Source: Caulobacteraceae bacterium (lineage in GTDB: Bacteria; Pseudomonadota; Alphaproteobacteria; Caulobacterales; Caulobacteraceae). From it: a stretch of DNA of 64,000 nt. A program made the position numbers and the translations under genes. The notes under the pieces were generated by a model, which searched no databases, was not told the origin of the DNA, and worked only from the letters and a program-made list of their open reading frames with translations. The DNA lies in the NCBI GenBank assembly GCA_027487945.1, contig JAIYCQ010000003.1, positions 43,451 to 107,450 of the forward strand. The letters run 5' to 3'. Below are positions 53,179-62,732 of this stretch, in pieces (position 1 is the first letter of the stretch; every line of letters begins with the position of its first letter).

Positions 53179-54318
53179 TCAGATCGCGAGCGTCTCCCCG
53201 AGGCTGGCCTCGAAGTCCTGGAAGATGTCGACGACCTCGTCGACCGGACCGGTCGGCGTCTGGCCGGAAGGGAAGCGATAGCGCCAGAAACTGGCGATAT
53301 GGGACGCGGCGCCGACCTTTTCGCCGAGCGACAGGAACATGCGCGGCGCGTCGAGCAGGAAGTTACGGAAGGCCAGCGGCTGGCCCTTGCGCGTCAGGCC
53401 CGAGAAGGCGCTGTCATAGACGTCCAGCGTGCGATTGATCTGCCGCTGCTGCGCCCCGATGGCGCCGCGGAGACGGCGGCGCGCCGAGTCCAGGTAGAGG
53501 GTGGTGTCGGCGTCGCGCGGGCCGGTGACCGCCAGGGTGACGATCTCGCCGGCCACGGCCCTCAGCTGGGGCTGCAGAGTGGTCAGCATCCACTTGTAAT
53601 AGAGGAAGCCCTTCCAGCTGAAGACGCCCTCGCGAAAGTCGTCGCCCTCGAGCATCAGGGTGGCGCGCAGCGGCTCCAGCCGCTCGTCGACCTCGGTCGA
53701 CAGCAGCGCCTGGACGAGCCGGGCCGTGTAGGCCGCCGATCCGGTTTCGGCGTTGCTGTAGGCCAGACGGATCAGTTCCTCGACCTGCATCGAGACATAG
53801 CCGTGCATCGCCTCCAGATCGGCAGGCGAGATGGCGAAGTAGCAGGCCGCAACGTTGTGGCCATGCCGGCGCAGGTGCTCGCGCAGCAGGAACGGATCGA
53901 GGGACGGCAGCCGGTCCATGAGCCGCAGGACGCCGACGTCATGGTCCAGTGACCGGCTGTCGGCGCAGGCCTCGCGCAGCAGGTCCAGCCAGCCCCGCTG
54001 GCCGACGAAGAACGACTGGCCGCCCAGCGCCAGGTCGCTGCGCTCGAACGGGATGATGATCTTGGTCGCCGAGGTGGTGTAGTCGTCGAACAGATAGGTC
54101 TCATCCGCGCGCAGCCGGTGCTTGAGCAGCATGGAGGCGTTCAGGACGCGATTGCGGAACAGCGGCTGTTCGGCCCAGTCCTCGCGCGCGCTGTGACTGT
54201 TGGCGATCGCCAGAAGATTGAGAACGCGGCTGGTCGAGGCCGTCCGCTCAAGCGCGCGCAGACTGCGCGACGAGCGGTCGACATTGCCCACAGGTCCCTT
54301 CCTGCGTCTCGCCAGCAC
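53179..54318 (-). CDS. Conserved-looking protein of unknown function
   Basis: 379 residues, soluble, no signal peptide. Codon use is like its neighbours, which supports a real gene, and it is mostly alpha-helical with alternating charges (LEAMHGYVSMQVEELIRLAYSNAETGSAAYTARLVQALL). FDDYTTSATKIIIPFE and GGQSFFVGQRGWLDLL are distinctive stretches. I do not recognise a family. It stands alone, between the receiver protein (62-base gap) and purA (88-base gap), all on the same strand. Confidence 0.75.
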   Translation of the reverse strand: MLARRRKGPVGNVDRSSRSLRALERTASTSRVLNLLAIANSHSAREDWAEQPLFRNRVLNASMLLKHRLRADETYLFDDYTTSATKIIIPFERSDLALGGQSFFVGQRGWLDLLREACADSRSLDHDVGVLRLMDRLPSLDPFLLREHLRRHGHNVAACYFAISPADLEAMHGYVSMQVEELIRLAYSNAETGSAAYTARLVQALLSTEVDERLEPLRATLMLEGDDFREGVFSWKGFLYYKWMLTTLQPQLRAVAGEIVTLAVTGPRDADTTLYLDSARRRLRGAIGAQQRQINRTLDVYDSAFSGLTRKGQPLAFRNFLLDAPRMFLSLGEKVGAASHIASFWRYRFPSGQTPTGPVDEVVDIFQDFEASLGETLAI

Positions 54319-54406
54319 TCTACTCTCCCCAAAGCACTACAAGCGGGAAGTCTTAGGCGATCAGGTCATAAGCAATCGTCAACCCGGAACGGGGTTCTGC
54401 GAACAG

Positions 54407-55693
54407 TCACCCCTGGAAGGGGTCGCGCATCAGGATCGTGTCGTCCCGCTCCGGACTCGTCGACAGCAGGGCGACCGGCGCGCCGATCAGCTCCTCGATG
54501 CGGCGCACGTACTTGATCGCGTTGGCGTTCAGGTCGCGGAAGCTGCGGACGCCGGCGGTGCTGTCGCTCCAGCCGTCCATCTCCTCGTAGATCGGCCGCG
54601 CCGCCGCCTGGTCGCGCATGCCGGCAGGCAGGTAGTCGTAGGTCTTGCCGTTGATGTCGTAGCCCACGCAGATCTTCAGGGTCTTGAGGCCATCCAGCAC
54701 GTCCAGCTTGGTCAGGGCGATACCGGCGATGCCGTTGATGGCCACCGACTGGCGCACCAGCACCGCGTCGAACCAGCCGCAGCGGCGACCGCGACCGGTG
54801 TTGGTCCCGACCTCGCGGCCGACGGTGGCCAGGTGCTTGCCGACCTCGTCGTTGAGCTCGGCGGCGAACGGCCCCTCACCGACCCGGGTGGTGTAGGCCT
54901 TCACGATGCCCAGCACGTAGCCCGGACCGCGGGGGCCCATGCCCGACCCGGCTGCGGCCTGGCCGGCCACGGTGTTGGACGAGGTCACGAACGGATAGGT
55001 GCCGTGGTCGACGTCGAGCAGCGCCCCCTGCGCCCCTTCGAACAGGATCCGGCGTCCGTCGCGGTAGGCCTGGTCCAGCAGGCGCCAGGCCGGCTGGGCG
55101 TAGGGCAGGATCTTCGGCGCCAACTCCAGCAGCTGCGCCAGCAGGCCGGCGGCGTCCGCGTCCGGCAGGCCCAGCCCCTTCCGCAGGGCGCCGTGGTGGG
55201 CGAGCAGGCGGTCGATCTTGGCGGCCAGCGCCTCCGGGTCGGCGAGGTCGGCGACGCGGATGGCGCGACGGCCGACCTTGTCCTCGTAGGCCGGGCCGAT
55301 GCCGCGACCGGTGGTGCCGATCTTCTGGGTCGAGGCGGCCTCGCGGGCCTGGTCGAGGTCCTTGTGCAGCGGCAGGATCAGGCAGGCGTTGTCCGCCAGA
55401 ACCAGCAGGTCGGGCCCGATCACCACACCCTGCTCGGCGATCTTCTCGATCTCGCCCAGCAGGTGCCAGGCGTCGACGACCACGCCGTTGCCGATGACCG
55501 ACAGCTTGCCCTGCACCACACCGGACGGCAGCAGCGCCAGCTTGTAGACCTTGCCGTCGACAACGAGCGTGTGGCCGGCGTTATGGCCGCCCTGGAACCG
55601 GACGACCACGTCGGCGCGGTTGCTCAGCCAGTCGACGATCTTGCCCTTGCCCTCATCGCCCCACTGGGCGCCGACTACGGTGACATTGGCCAT
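54407..55693 (-). CDS. purA: Adenylosuccinate synthetase
   Basis: 428 residues, the normal length. It joins IMP and Asp with GTP in AMP synthesis. Motifs: [41 protein letters not shown] and the signature loop near [12 protein letters not shown], then GRPRRCGW-type region ([10 protein letters not shown]). It is transcribed upstream of the unknown protein gene; nothing suggests shared regulation. Confidence 0.97.
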   Translation of the reverse strand: MANVTVVGAQWGDEGKGKIVDWLSNRADVVVRFQGGHNAGHTLVVDGKVYKLALLPSGVVQGKLSVIGNGVVVDAWHLLGEIEKIAEQGVVIGPDLLVLADNACLILPLHKDLDQAREAASTQKIGTTGRGIGPAYEDKVGRRAIRVADLADPEALAAKIDRLLAHHGALRKGLGLPDADAAGLLAQLLELAPKILPYAQPAWRLLDQAYRDGRRILFEGAQGALLDVDHGTYPFVTSSNTVAGQAAAGSGMGPRGPGYVLGIVKAYTTRVGEGPFAAELNDEVGKHLATVGREVGTNTGRGRRCGWFDAVLVRQSVAINGIAGIALTKLDVLDGLKTLKICVGYDINGKTYDYLPAGMRDQAAARPIYEEMDGWSDSTAGVRSFRDLNANAIKYVRRIEELIGAPVALLSTSPERDDTILMRDPFQG

Positions 55694-55857
55694 GGGTACG
55701 ATCCTCCCGCCTGCCGGGACGATCCAGCGCGCCCTTCGACAGGCTCCTCGGCGCGTGGACTTGATCAGTTGTGGGCCGCTTCGCAGCGGCCGGGCCGGTG
55801 TTTAGCGGGCAGTGCCGGGATCGTCCACCCCCACTCCGCGCATTGGAGAGCGAAGCG

Positions 55858-56670
55858 CTACCGTCCGCCGCCTGTGACCGAGTCCCAGGAGCGCCCCTGG
55901 CCGGTGGGGGCGCGTTCGGTGGCGGCCTTCAACCAGGCGAGGTTGTTCGTCACCTGGTCCGGCGGCAGGTCCTGGCGGGCCAGCTGCTCGGCTTCGGCCA
56001 GTCGCCCCTGCAGCCCGACGACCAGCGCCAGGTTCTGCCGGACCCGGGCGTCGGAGCGGGGGGATGCGGCGGCGACGCGCAGCATCTGCTCGGCCTTCGG
56101 CAGCTCGCCGCGCGCGGCGTAGTACATGGCGAGGTTGGAGATCACGCCGGGCTCGTTCGGCGCCAGGGCCAGCGCCTGCTGGTGATAGCCCAGCGCCTCG
56201 GCGTCGCGGCCGGTCTGTTCCATGGCGACGGCCAGGAGGGCGACGGGCCGCCAGTCGCGGGGCGCGATCGCCTGGGCCTTTTTCGCCGGCTCAACCGCGT
56301 AGAAGCCCTGGCCCTTGGCGATCCAGGCGCGGGCCGATTCCATCAGGAGCTCGTAGTGGTCGGGCGCGACGATCAGGCCACGACCGGCGACGTCGGCGGC
56401 CTCGTCGGCGCGATCGAGCTGGCGCAGCGCCCGGGACAGGCCCACGGCGGCCTCGACGTCACGGCCGTCGCCCTCCAGCTCGCGCCCCCAGAAGGCGGCG
56501 CGGGCCAGCGGGTCCATGCGGGCCGCCTCGGCGCGCTGCTGGGCCGTGGCCTTGGCGCGGGCGGCGGGCGCGGCGGCCGGCGCGGCCAGCGGCTTCGCCG
56601 GCTCGGCGGCAAGGGCCGGCGCGGCGAGGAGGGCCAGGACTGTTGCGGCGAGAGCCGGCGTGCGACACAT
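55858..56670 (-). CDS. Exported TPR-repeat protein
   Basis: 270 residues. A signal peptide (MCRTPALAATVLALLAAPALAAE) and a 30-residue Ala/Pro/Lys-rich segment precede about four TPR units (about 75-225; EAAVGLSRALRQLDRADEAADVAGRGLIVAPDHYEL and similar). The layout is like TadD-type pilus-assembly proteins, but no tad genes are nearby and the signal lacks a lipobox, so I leave the function open. TPR domains bind partner proteins. Confidence 0.8.
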   Translation of the reverse strand: MCRTPALAATVLALLAAPALAAEPAKPLAAPAAAPAARAKATAQQRAEAARMDPLARAAFWGRELEGDGRDVEAAVGLSRALRQLDRADEAADVAGRGLIVAPDHYELLMESARAWIAKGQGFYAVEPAKKAQAIAPRDWRPVALLAVAMEQTGRDAEALGYHQQALALAPNEPGVISNLAMYYAARGELPKAEQMLRVAAASPRSDARVRQNLALVVGLQGRLAEAEQLARQDLPPDQVTNNLAWLKAATERAPTGQGRSWDSVTGGGR

Positions 56671-56758
56671 GGGAGGCGAGCCTTTCGCGGATTGCCCGAT
56701 GAGCTTCCGCGACCCGGCTCAAGGAATCGTTAAGCATAAAATCGAGCCCCCCCGAGCC

Positions 56759-58138
<1,380 letters not shown>

Positions 58139-58166
58139 GTCCCGGGGGGCTGGTCCCCGAACGTGA

Positions 58167-58199
58167 AAAGGCCGCCCCGGGAGATCCCGGCGCGGCCTT
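58167..58199. terminator. Terminator between convergent aminopeptidase and cytochrome genes
   Basis: An imperfect GC-rich stem (AAGGCCGCCCCGGG / CCCGGCGCGGCCTT, with one interior bulge) lies 28 bases after the aminopeptidase stop and 25 bases past the cytochrome c stop on the other strand. It is symmetric enough to act both ways. Confidence 0.65.
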
Positions 58200-58223
58200 C
58201 AGGTCACTTGAAAAGATCAGGCG

Positions 58224-58895
58224 TTACTTCGCGGCCGGGGCCGGAGCGGCGGCCGGGGCCATCGCAGGCGCGCCCGGAGCGGGCGCGGCGGCGGCCGCGG
58301 CGGCGTCACCCTCGGCGGCGGCGCCTTCGGCCGGAGCCGCGGCGGCCTCGGCCGGACGCGGCGCCGGGACGGGGAGCACCGAACCCAGGGTCTGCAGATA
58401 GGCGATCATCGCCACACGCTCTTCCTGCTTCTTCAGACCGATGAAGGTCATCTTGGTGCCCGGGACGTGCTTCTGCGGCGCCTTCAGGAAGGCGTCCATC
58501 TCGTCGAAGGTCCAGGTCTTGCCGGCGGCGAAGCCGGTGAAGGCGGCCGAGTAGGCGAAGCCCGCGTGCAGGGCCGGCGTCTTGCCGAGCGTGCCGTACA
58601 GGTTCGGGCCGGTGCCGTTGGCGCCGCCCTGGGTGAAGCTGTGGCAGGAGGCGCACTTGGCGCTGACGGCCTGGCCGGCCACCGCGTTGGCGGGGTCGAG
58701 CAGCACCGTGCCCCAGTCCGGCGCCACCTCGGCGGCGGGACCTTCTTCGGTCGCTTCCTGGATCGCCACGGCGTAGCCGGCCTTTTCCGGCGGCTCCTTG
58801 TCGAACGCAATGGTGGTCAGCTCACGCAAACCGAAAATGACGAGCCCGGCCGCCAGCACGCCGCCGGCGATCTTGTTGAACGTCAGATCGCTCAT
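58224..58895 (-). CDS. Membrane-anchored cytochrome c (CycM-like)
   Basis: 223 residues from the ATG at 58895 (MSDLTFNKIAGGVLAAGLVIFGL). One N-terminal membrane anchor, a periplasmic domain with a single haem site (CASCHSF) and an axial Met in GTKMTFIGL. It carries electrons between bc1 complex and oxidase. The C-terminal 45 residues are an Ala/Pro/Glu tail, a low-complexity extension beyond the haem domain. It diverges from kdsB, an order also seen in rhizobia. Confidence 0.9.
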   Translation of the reverse strand: MSDLTFNKIAGGVLAAGLVIFGLRELTTIAFDKEPPEKAGYAVAIQEATEEGPAAEVAPDWGTVLLDPANAVAGQAVSAKCASCHSFTQGGANGTGPNLYGTLGKTPALHAGFAYSAAFTGFAAGKTWTFDEMDAFLKAPQKHVPGTKMTFIGLKKQEERVAMIAYLQTLGSVLPVPAPRPAEAAAAPAEGAAAEGDAAAAAAAPAPGAPAMAPAAAPAPAAK

Positions 58896-59061
58896 GTCCG
58901 CTGTCTTCGTCCTCTGGAAGGCTCCGGGCGGGAGCCGTTGCCAGCGCCTCGGGAATCCCGCGACGCGCCCTGTGTTGCGCCGGGCTCTCTTACACGCTAC
59001 CGCCCCTCGCGCAAGCCGGGCCCAGGGTCCGGACCGCCTGAAATCATCCGTGTCACGAACC

Positions 59062-59802
59062 ATGAACCCGATCGTCCTGATTCCGGCCCGCATGGCCGCC
59101 ACCCGACTGCCGGACAAGCCGCTGGCCGATATTGGCGGTCTGCCCATGATCGTGCGGGTCCTGCGCCAGGCGCAGGCGGCGGGAATCGGCCCCGTGGCCG
59201 TGGCGGCGGGCGACCCCGCGATCGTCGACGCGGTGCGGGCCGCCGGCGGCCTCGCGGTGCTGACCGATCCCGAACTGCCGTCAGGCTCCGACCGTATCCA
59301 GGCGGCGCTTGAGGCGCTGGATCCGAATGGCGCCCATGACGCGGTGATCAACCTGCAGGGCGACATGCCGTTCGTCCCGGCAAGCATCATCGCGGACTGC
59401 GCAAGGCTGCTGGCGCAACAGCCCTCCTGCGACGTGGCCACGGTGGTGGCGGCGGAGGCTTCGCCCGCCGACCGGTCCAATCCGGACGTGGTCAAGGCGG
59501 TGCTGGCGATGGAGCCGGGCGCGACATCGGGCCGCGCCCTCTATTTCACCCGTTCGACCCTCTACGGCGACGCGGCGATCTGGCGGCACGTCGGGATCTA
59601 CGGCTATCGGCGCGAGGCGCTGGCGCGATTTATCGCCGCTCCACCCTCGCCCCTCGAACGGCGCGAGAAGCTGGAGCAGCTGCGGGGCCTGGAAATGGGC
59701 CTCTCCTACTGGGCCGCCGTCGCCGACGAGGCCCCGATCTCCGTCGATAACCCGGCCGACCTCGAGGCGGCCCGGGCCTGCGCGAAAGACCACGACGCAT
59801 GA
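59062..59802 (+). CDS. kdsB: 3-deoxy-manno-octulosonate cytidylyltransferase
   Basis: 246 residues from the ATG at 59062. It activates KDO as CMP-KDO for lipid A-core. Motifs: IPARMAATRLPDKPLADIGG, INLQGDMPF (binding residues), KAVLAM and the C-terminal EISVDNPADLE-type end (APISVDNPADLE). Its stop overlaps pheA by 4 bp (ATGA). A long upstream extension overlaps the cytochrome gene and is a shadow. Confidence 0.94.
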   Translation: MNPIVLIPARMAATRLPDKPLADIGGLPMIVRVLRQAQAAGIGPVAVAAGDPAIVDAVRAAGGLAVLTDPELPSGSDRIQAALEALDPNGAHDAVINLQGDMPFVPASIIADCARLLAQQPSCDVATVVAAEASPADRSNPDVVKAVLAMEPGATSGRALYFTRSTLYGDAAIWRHVGIYGYRREALARFIAAPPSPLERREKLEQLRGLEMGLSYWAAVADEAPISVDNPADLEAARACAKDHDA

Positions 59803-60647
59803 GCGTACTTCCCAAGATCGCCTTCCAGGGCGAACCCGGCGCCAACAGTCACGAGGCCTGCCGGACCTACTTCCCCGACCACCAGGCCGCCCCCTACCCG
59901 ACCTTCGAGGAGGCGTTCGAGGCGGTGAAGACCGGCGTCTGCGCGCTGGGCATGATCCCGGTCGAGAACTCGATCGCCGGACGGGTCGCCGACGTGCACC
60001 ACCTGCTGCCCAGCTCGGGCCTGAAGATCATCGGCGAGCGGTTCAAGCCGATCCGCTTCCAGCTGATGGTCAACAGGGGCGTGAAGCTGGAGCAGGTCCA
60101 GACCGTCTCCAGCATGGCCATCGCCCTGCACCAGTGCCGTAACAGCCTGAAAAAGCTGGGCGTGAGGACCGAGGCCGTCGGCGACACCGCCGGCGCCGCC
60201 CGCGCCCTGGCCCAGAACCCGGACCCGACGCGCGGCGCCATCTCGCCGGCCCTGGCCGCCGACATCTACGGCCTGGACATCCTGCTGCGCGACATCGAGG
60301 ACGAGCGGCACAACACCACCCGCTTCCTGGTGATGACCGCCGACGCGGCCCCGCCGCCGCCGCCCTTCACCAGCCGCTGCATCACCAGCTTCTGCTTCAA
60401 GGTGAAGAACATCCCGGCCGCCCTCTACAAGGCGCTGGGCGGGTTCGCGACCAACGGCGTCAACATGACCAAGCTGGAAAGCTACATGGAGGGCGGCGCC
60501 TTCACCGCGACCTTCTTCTACGCCGAGGTCGACGGCCGCCCCGAGGACCGCGGCCTGGCCCTGGCCCTGGAGGAGCTGAGCTTCTTCTCCGAGACCATCG
60601 AGATCCTCGGCGTGTTTCCGGCCGATCCGTTCCGGGATCGGGTGTAG
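59799..60647 (+). CDS. pheA: Prephenate dehydratase (PDT-ACT)
   Basis: 282 residues, monofunctional: no chorismate mutase domain. It converts prephenate to phenylpyruvate. The N-terminal catalytic domain starts KIAFQGEPGANSHEA, with VENSIAGRV and the TRF Thr of the active site (NTTRFLVM). The C-terminal ACT domain (KLESYMEGGAFTATFF) gives Phe feedback. It is coupled to kdsB by an ATGA overlap. Confidence 0.95.
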   Translation: MSVLPKIAFQGEPGANSHEACRTYFPDHQAAPYPTFEEAFEAVKTGVCALGMIPVENSIAGRVADVHHLLPSSGLKIIGERFKPIRFQLMVNRGVKLEQVQTVSSMAIALHQCRNSLKKLGVRTEAVGDTAGAARALAQNPDPTRGAISPALAADIYGLDILLRDIEDERHNTTRFLVMTADAAPPPPPFTSRCITSFCFKVKNIPAALYKALGGFATNGVNMTKLESYMEGGAFTATFFYAEVDGRPEDRGLALALEELSFFSETIEILGVFPADPFRDRV

Positions 60648-60663
60648 GCAATCCAACAACCGG

Positions 60664-60692
60664 TCATCCTCGGGACAAGCCCGAGGATGACG
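60664..60692 (+). terminator. Hairpin downstream of pheA
   Basis: A 12-bp perfect stem (GTCATCCTCGGG / CCCGAGGATGAC, loop ACAAG), 16 bases after the pheA stop. It belongs to a class of intergenic palindromes common in alphaproteobacteria and related in its ATCCT/AGGAT core to the 110-bp repeat. No U-tract follows. Confidence 0.6.
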
Positions 60693-60775
60693 GTGATTGG
60701 TTGGCGCAGCCCCCTTCGCAAACCGCCGGCCACGCTCTAGCCTCCCCGCAAACAGAGCCTGGGGAGGGCGAGACG

Positions 60776-61213
60776 ATGTTCAATGGCGTTCCGTATCTGC
60801 AATCGACGCTGGCGGCGGCGATGGCCCTGGTGGCCTGGTCGCTGCTCATCTGGGTCTGGATGTACGCCAAGCGCATCCCGGCCATGGGCAAGGCGAAGAT
60901 CAATCCGCAGGACGCCCGCTTCCCGGGCTCGCTGAACGCGCTGCCCGACGACGCCCGGCAGGCCGCCGACAACTACAACCACCTGATGGAACAGCCGACG
61001 ATCTTCTACGCCATGGCGATCATCGCCTATCTGGCGGGCCAGTCGAACGAGCTGACCGGCGCGCTTGCCTGGGGCTACGTCGCGCTACGCGTGCTGCACA
61101 GCCTGTTGCAGGTGACGGTGAACGTGGTCGCGGTCCGCTTCCTGCTGTTCACGCTGTCGACCCTGGTCCTGATGGGCCTGACGGTGGTCGTGGCGATGGG
61201 CGCGATGGGCTGA
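60776..61213 (+). CDS. MAPEG family membrane protein
   Basis: 145 residues from the ATG at 60776 with a GGGGAGGG ribosome site. Four membrane helices with the MAPEG pattern (ADNYNHLMEQPTIFYAMAIIAYL and AWGYVALRVLHSLLQ, where the E-x-x and R-x-x-H-S residues line the glutathione or lipid site). Family members are microsomal glutathione transferases or eicosanoid enzymes; bacterial substrates are unknown. Confidence 0.88.
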   Translation: MFNGVPYLQSTLAAAMALVAWSLLIWVWMYAKRIPAMGKAKINPQDARFPGSLNALPDDARQAADNYNHLMEQPTIFYAMAIIAYLAGQSNELTGALAWGYVALRVLHSLLQVTVNVVAVRFLLFTLSTLVLMGLTVVVAMGAMG

Positions 61214-61218
61214 CGCGG

Positions 61219-61329
61219 TGCGTCCTTCGACACGCCCGCTGCGCGGGCTGCTCAGGATGACGTGGCCAGAAGACTATTCTCCCACGTCATGGTGAGCAGG
61301 CCCGCAGGGCCGTGTCGAACCACGCAGGG
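61219..61329. repeat. 110-bp dispersed repeat, CTTCGACACGC family (copy 4)
   Basis: Copy between the convergent MAPEG and nudC genes: TGCGTCCTTCGACACGCCCG, GGGCTGCTCAGGATGACG, middle, CACGTCATGGTGAGCAGGCC, GCCGTGTCGAACCACGCAGG. It starts 6 bases after one stop and ends 7 bases from the other. Confidence 0.8.
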
Positions 61330-61335
61330 CCTGGC

Positions 61336-62259
61336 CTACTCCTCCGACCAGCTCTTCAGCAGCTGGTGGGCGATGGCCATGGCCGGGGGGGCGAAGCAGC
61401 CGTCGTAGCCCCCGGCGACCAGCTGGCGGGCCTCCTCGCGGGTGAACCAGCGCACGGCCTCCAGCTCGGTCTGGTCAGGCCGGGCGTCCTCGCTGTCGAC
61501 CTCGGCGATCAGGCCGATCATCAGCGAGTTGGGATAGGGCCAGGGCTGGGTCGAGTGGTAGCGCACCGACGTCGCGGTCAGCCCGGCCTCCTCCATCACC
61601 TCGCGGGCGCAGGCCTCCTCGATGCTCTCGCCGGGCTCCAGGAAGCCGGCCAGGGCCGAGAACATGCCCTTGGGCCAGATCGCCTGGCGGCCGAGCAGGC
61701 ATTTGTCGCCCTTGACCGGCAGCATGATCACCACCGGATCGGTGCGCGGGAAATGCTCGGCGCGGCAGGCCGGGCAGGTGCGTTTCCAGCCGCCGTCGGT
61801 GACGAGGCTCGGCTCGCCGCAGGCCGCGCAGTAGCGGTGCTTGCGACGCCATTCGAACATGCCCTTGGCCGTGGCCGCGATCGCCGCCTCGCTCGCCGGC
61901 AGCAGCAGCGCCACCTGGCGCAGGTCGGCGAACTTGCCGAGGCCGTTCAGCGGCCCGTCGGTCGGGTCCGGCGCGCCCTCCATGTCGACGGCGAAGACGG
62001 CGGTGTCCTTCCACAGGCCCATGAACAGCATGCGCTCGTTGCCGCCTGCCAGCTCATTGGTCATGCCCCCGGCGACATAGGCCAGCTGGACCTTGCCGTC
62101 GGCGGTCTTCTCGGTCAGCGGCGAGCCGTTCCACAGCGGCAGGCACAGGGTCGAGGGCGCGTCCAGAAGCTCGGCCAGCCAGGCGACGTCGCCGCGCCGC
62201 TCGCTGGCCCGGTTCAGGGGATTGCCGGAAAAGGTGTTGGTGACGGCTGAAAGAGGCAT
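61336..62259 (-). CDS. nudC: NAD(+) diphosphatase (NADH pyrophosphatase)
   Basis: 307 residues. A zinc ribbon (CAACGEPSL and CPACRAEHF) precedes the Nudix domain, whose box is complete (GFLEPGESIEEACAREVMEEAGL). The downstream QPWPYPNSLMIG matches the SQPWPFPxS motif that marks NADH pyrophosphatases. NudC also removes NAD caps from RNA. The N-terminal domain is shortish but normal for alphaproteobacteria. Confidence 0.94.
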   Translation of the reverse strand: MPLSAVTNTFSGNPLNRASERRGDVAWLAELLDAPSTLCLPLWNGSPLTEKTADGKVQLAYVAGGMTNELAGGNERMLFMGLWKDTAVFAVDMEGAPDPTDGPLNGLGKFADLRQVALLLPASEAAIAATAKGMFEWRRKHRYCAACGEPSLVTDGGWKRTCPACRAEHFPRTDPVVIMLPVKGDKCLLGRQAIWPKGMFSALAGFLEPGESIEEACAREVMEEAGLTATSVRYHSTQPWPYPNSLMIGLIAEVDSEDARPDQTELEAVRWFTREEARQLVAGGYDGCFAPPAMAIAHQLLKSWSEE

Positions 62260-62304
62260 GGAGCGCTTCGTGGCTCAGGACGGCGGAGGTGGCAAGTCTC
62301 AGAA

Positions 62305-62465
62305 ATCTCCCTCCCCCTTGTGGGGAGGGTGGATCGGCGAGCGCAGCGAGACGAGACGGGTGGGGCAAGCAGCGATCCTCACCCGGCGCTGAAGGCGGCT
62401 GCCTGCTTGCCCCACCCTGGTCCGCTGCGCGGACCTGTCCCTCCCCATGAAGGGGAGGGAGGCTT
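62305..62465. repeat. Composite palindromic repeat, CTCCC variant (copy 6)
   Basis: About 161 bp between the nudC start and ffs, within a 473-base gene-poor stretch. Ends are CTCCCCCTTGTGGGGAG and CCCTCCCCATGAAGGGGAGGG; inner parts GGCGAGCGCAGCGAGACGAG and GGTCCGCTGCGCGGACC, with a central inverted pair (GGTGGGGCAAGCAG / CTGCTTGCCCCACC). It is the only copy not next to a stop codon. Confidence 0.75.
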
Positions 62466-62498
62466 GCACTCGCCCCCCCGATCCCCGATATAGGCCTC

Positions 62499-62587
62499 GG
62501 AGCCGGCGCGGGCGGACGCCTCGCCAACCTGGTCAGGGCCGGAAGGCAGCAGCCACAACGAGTTTCGCTCCGGGTCGCGCCGGTTCC
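62499..62587 (+). ncRNA. ffs: Bacterial signal recognition particle RNA (4.5S-type)
   Basis: About 90 bases. The universally conserved domain IV loop is exact in pattern: a GGTCAGGGCCGGAAGGCAGCAGCC stretch (here 62531 onward, symmetric and asymmetric loops and the GGAA tetraloop). The ends pair: GGAGCCGGCGCG (62499-62510) with CGCGCCGGTTCC (62576-62587). A GATATA stretch about 15 bases upstream is a fair -10 box. It lies upstream of dnaX, as is common in bacteria. It binds Ffh for co-translational targeting. Confidence 0.93.
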
Positions 62588-62612
62588 ACCTCATCCCATC
62601 GCTGAAATGCCG

Positions 62613-62723
62613 TGCGTCCTTCGACACGCGCTCTGGCGAGCGCTGCTCAGGATGACGTAGGATATCAGCTCAGGATTCTGTCATCCTGAGCAGGGCGCGG
62701 AGCGCCCGTGTCGAAGGACGCAC
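62613..62723. repeat. 110-bp dispersed repeat, CTTCGACACGC family (copy 5)
   Basis: Copy between ffs and dnaX. It begins TGCGTCCTTCGACACGCGCT and ends GCCCGTGTCGAAGGACGCA, with GCTCAGGATGACG and CATCCTGAGC inside. It ends 9 bases before the dnaX ATG, so it occupies the leader and the ribosome-site region of dnaX; no good Shine-Dalgarno remains except a weak GAAGGACG. Confidence 0.8.
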
Positions 62724-62732
62724 TGAACCCGA

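Noticed and set aside
55694..55857. A partial CTTCGACA-type repeat copy upstream of purA (around 55735-55755)
   Set aside because: Only a short stretch (CGCCCTTCGACAGGCTCCTCG) resembles the 110-bp family and no inverted partner follows, so I do not list it as a copy.
60664..60692. Possible attenuator for pheA
   Set aside because: The hairpin is after the gene, not in its leader, and no Phe-rich leader peptide is present.
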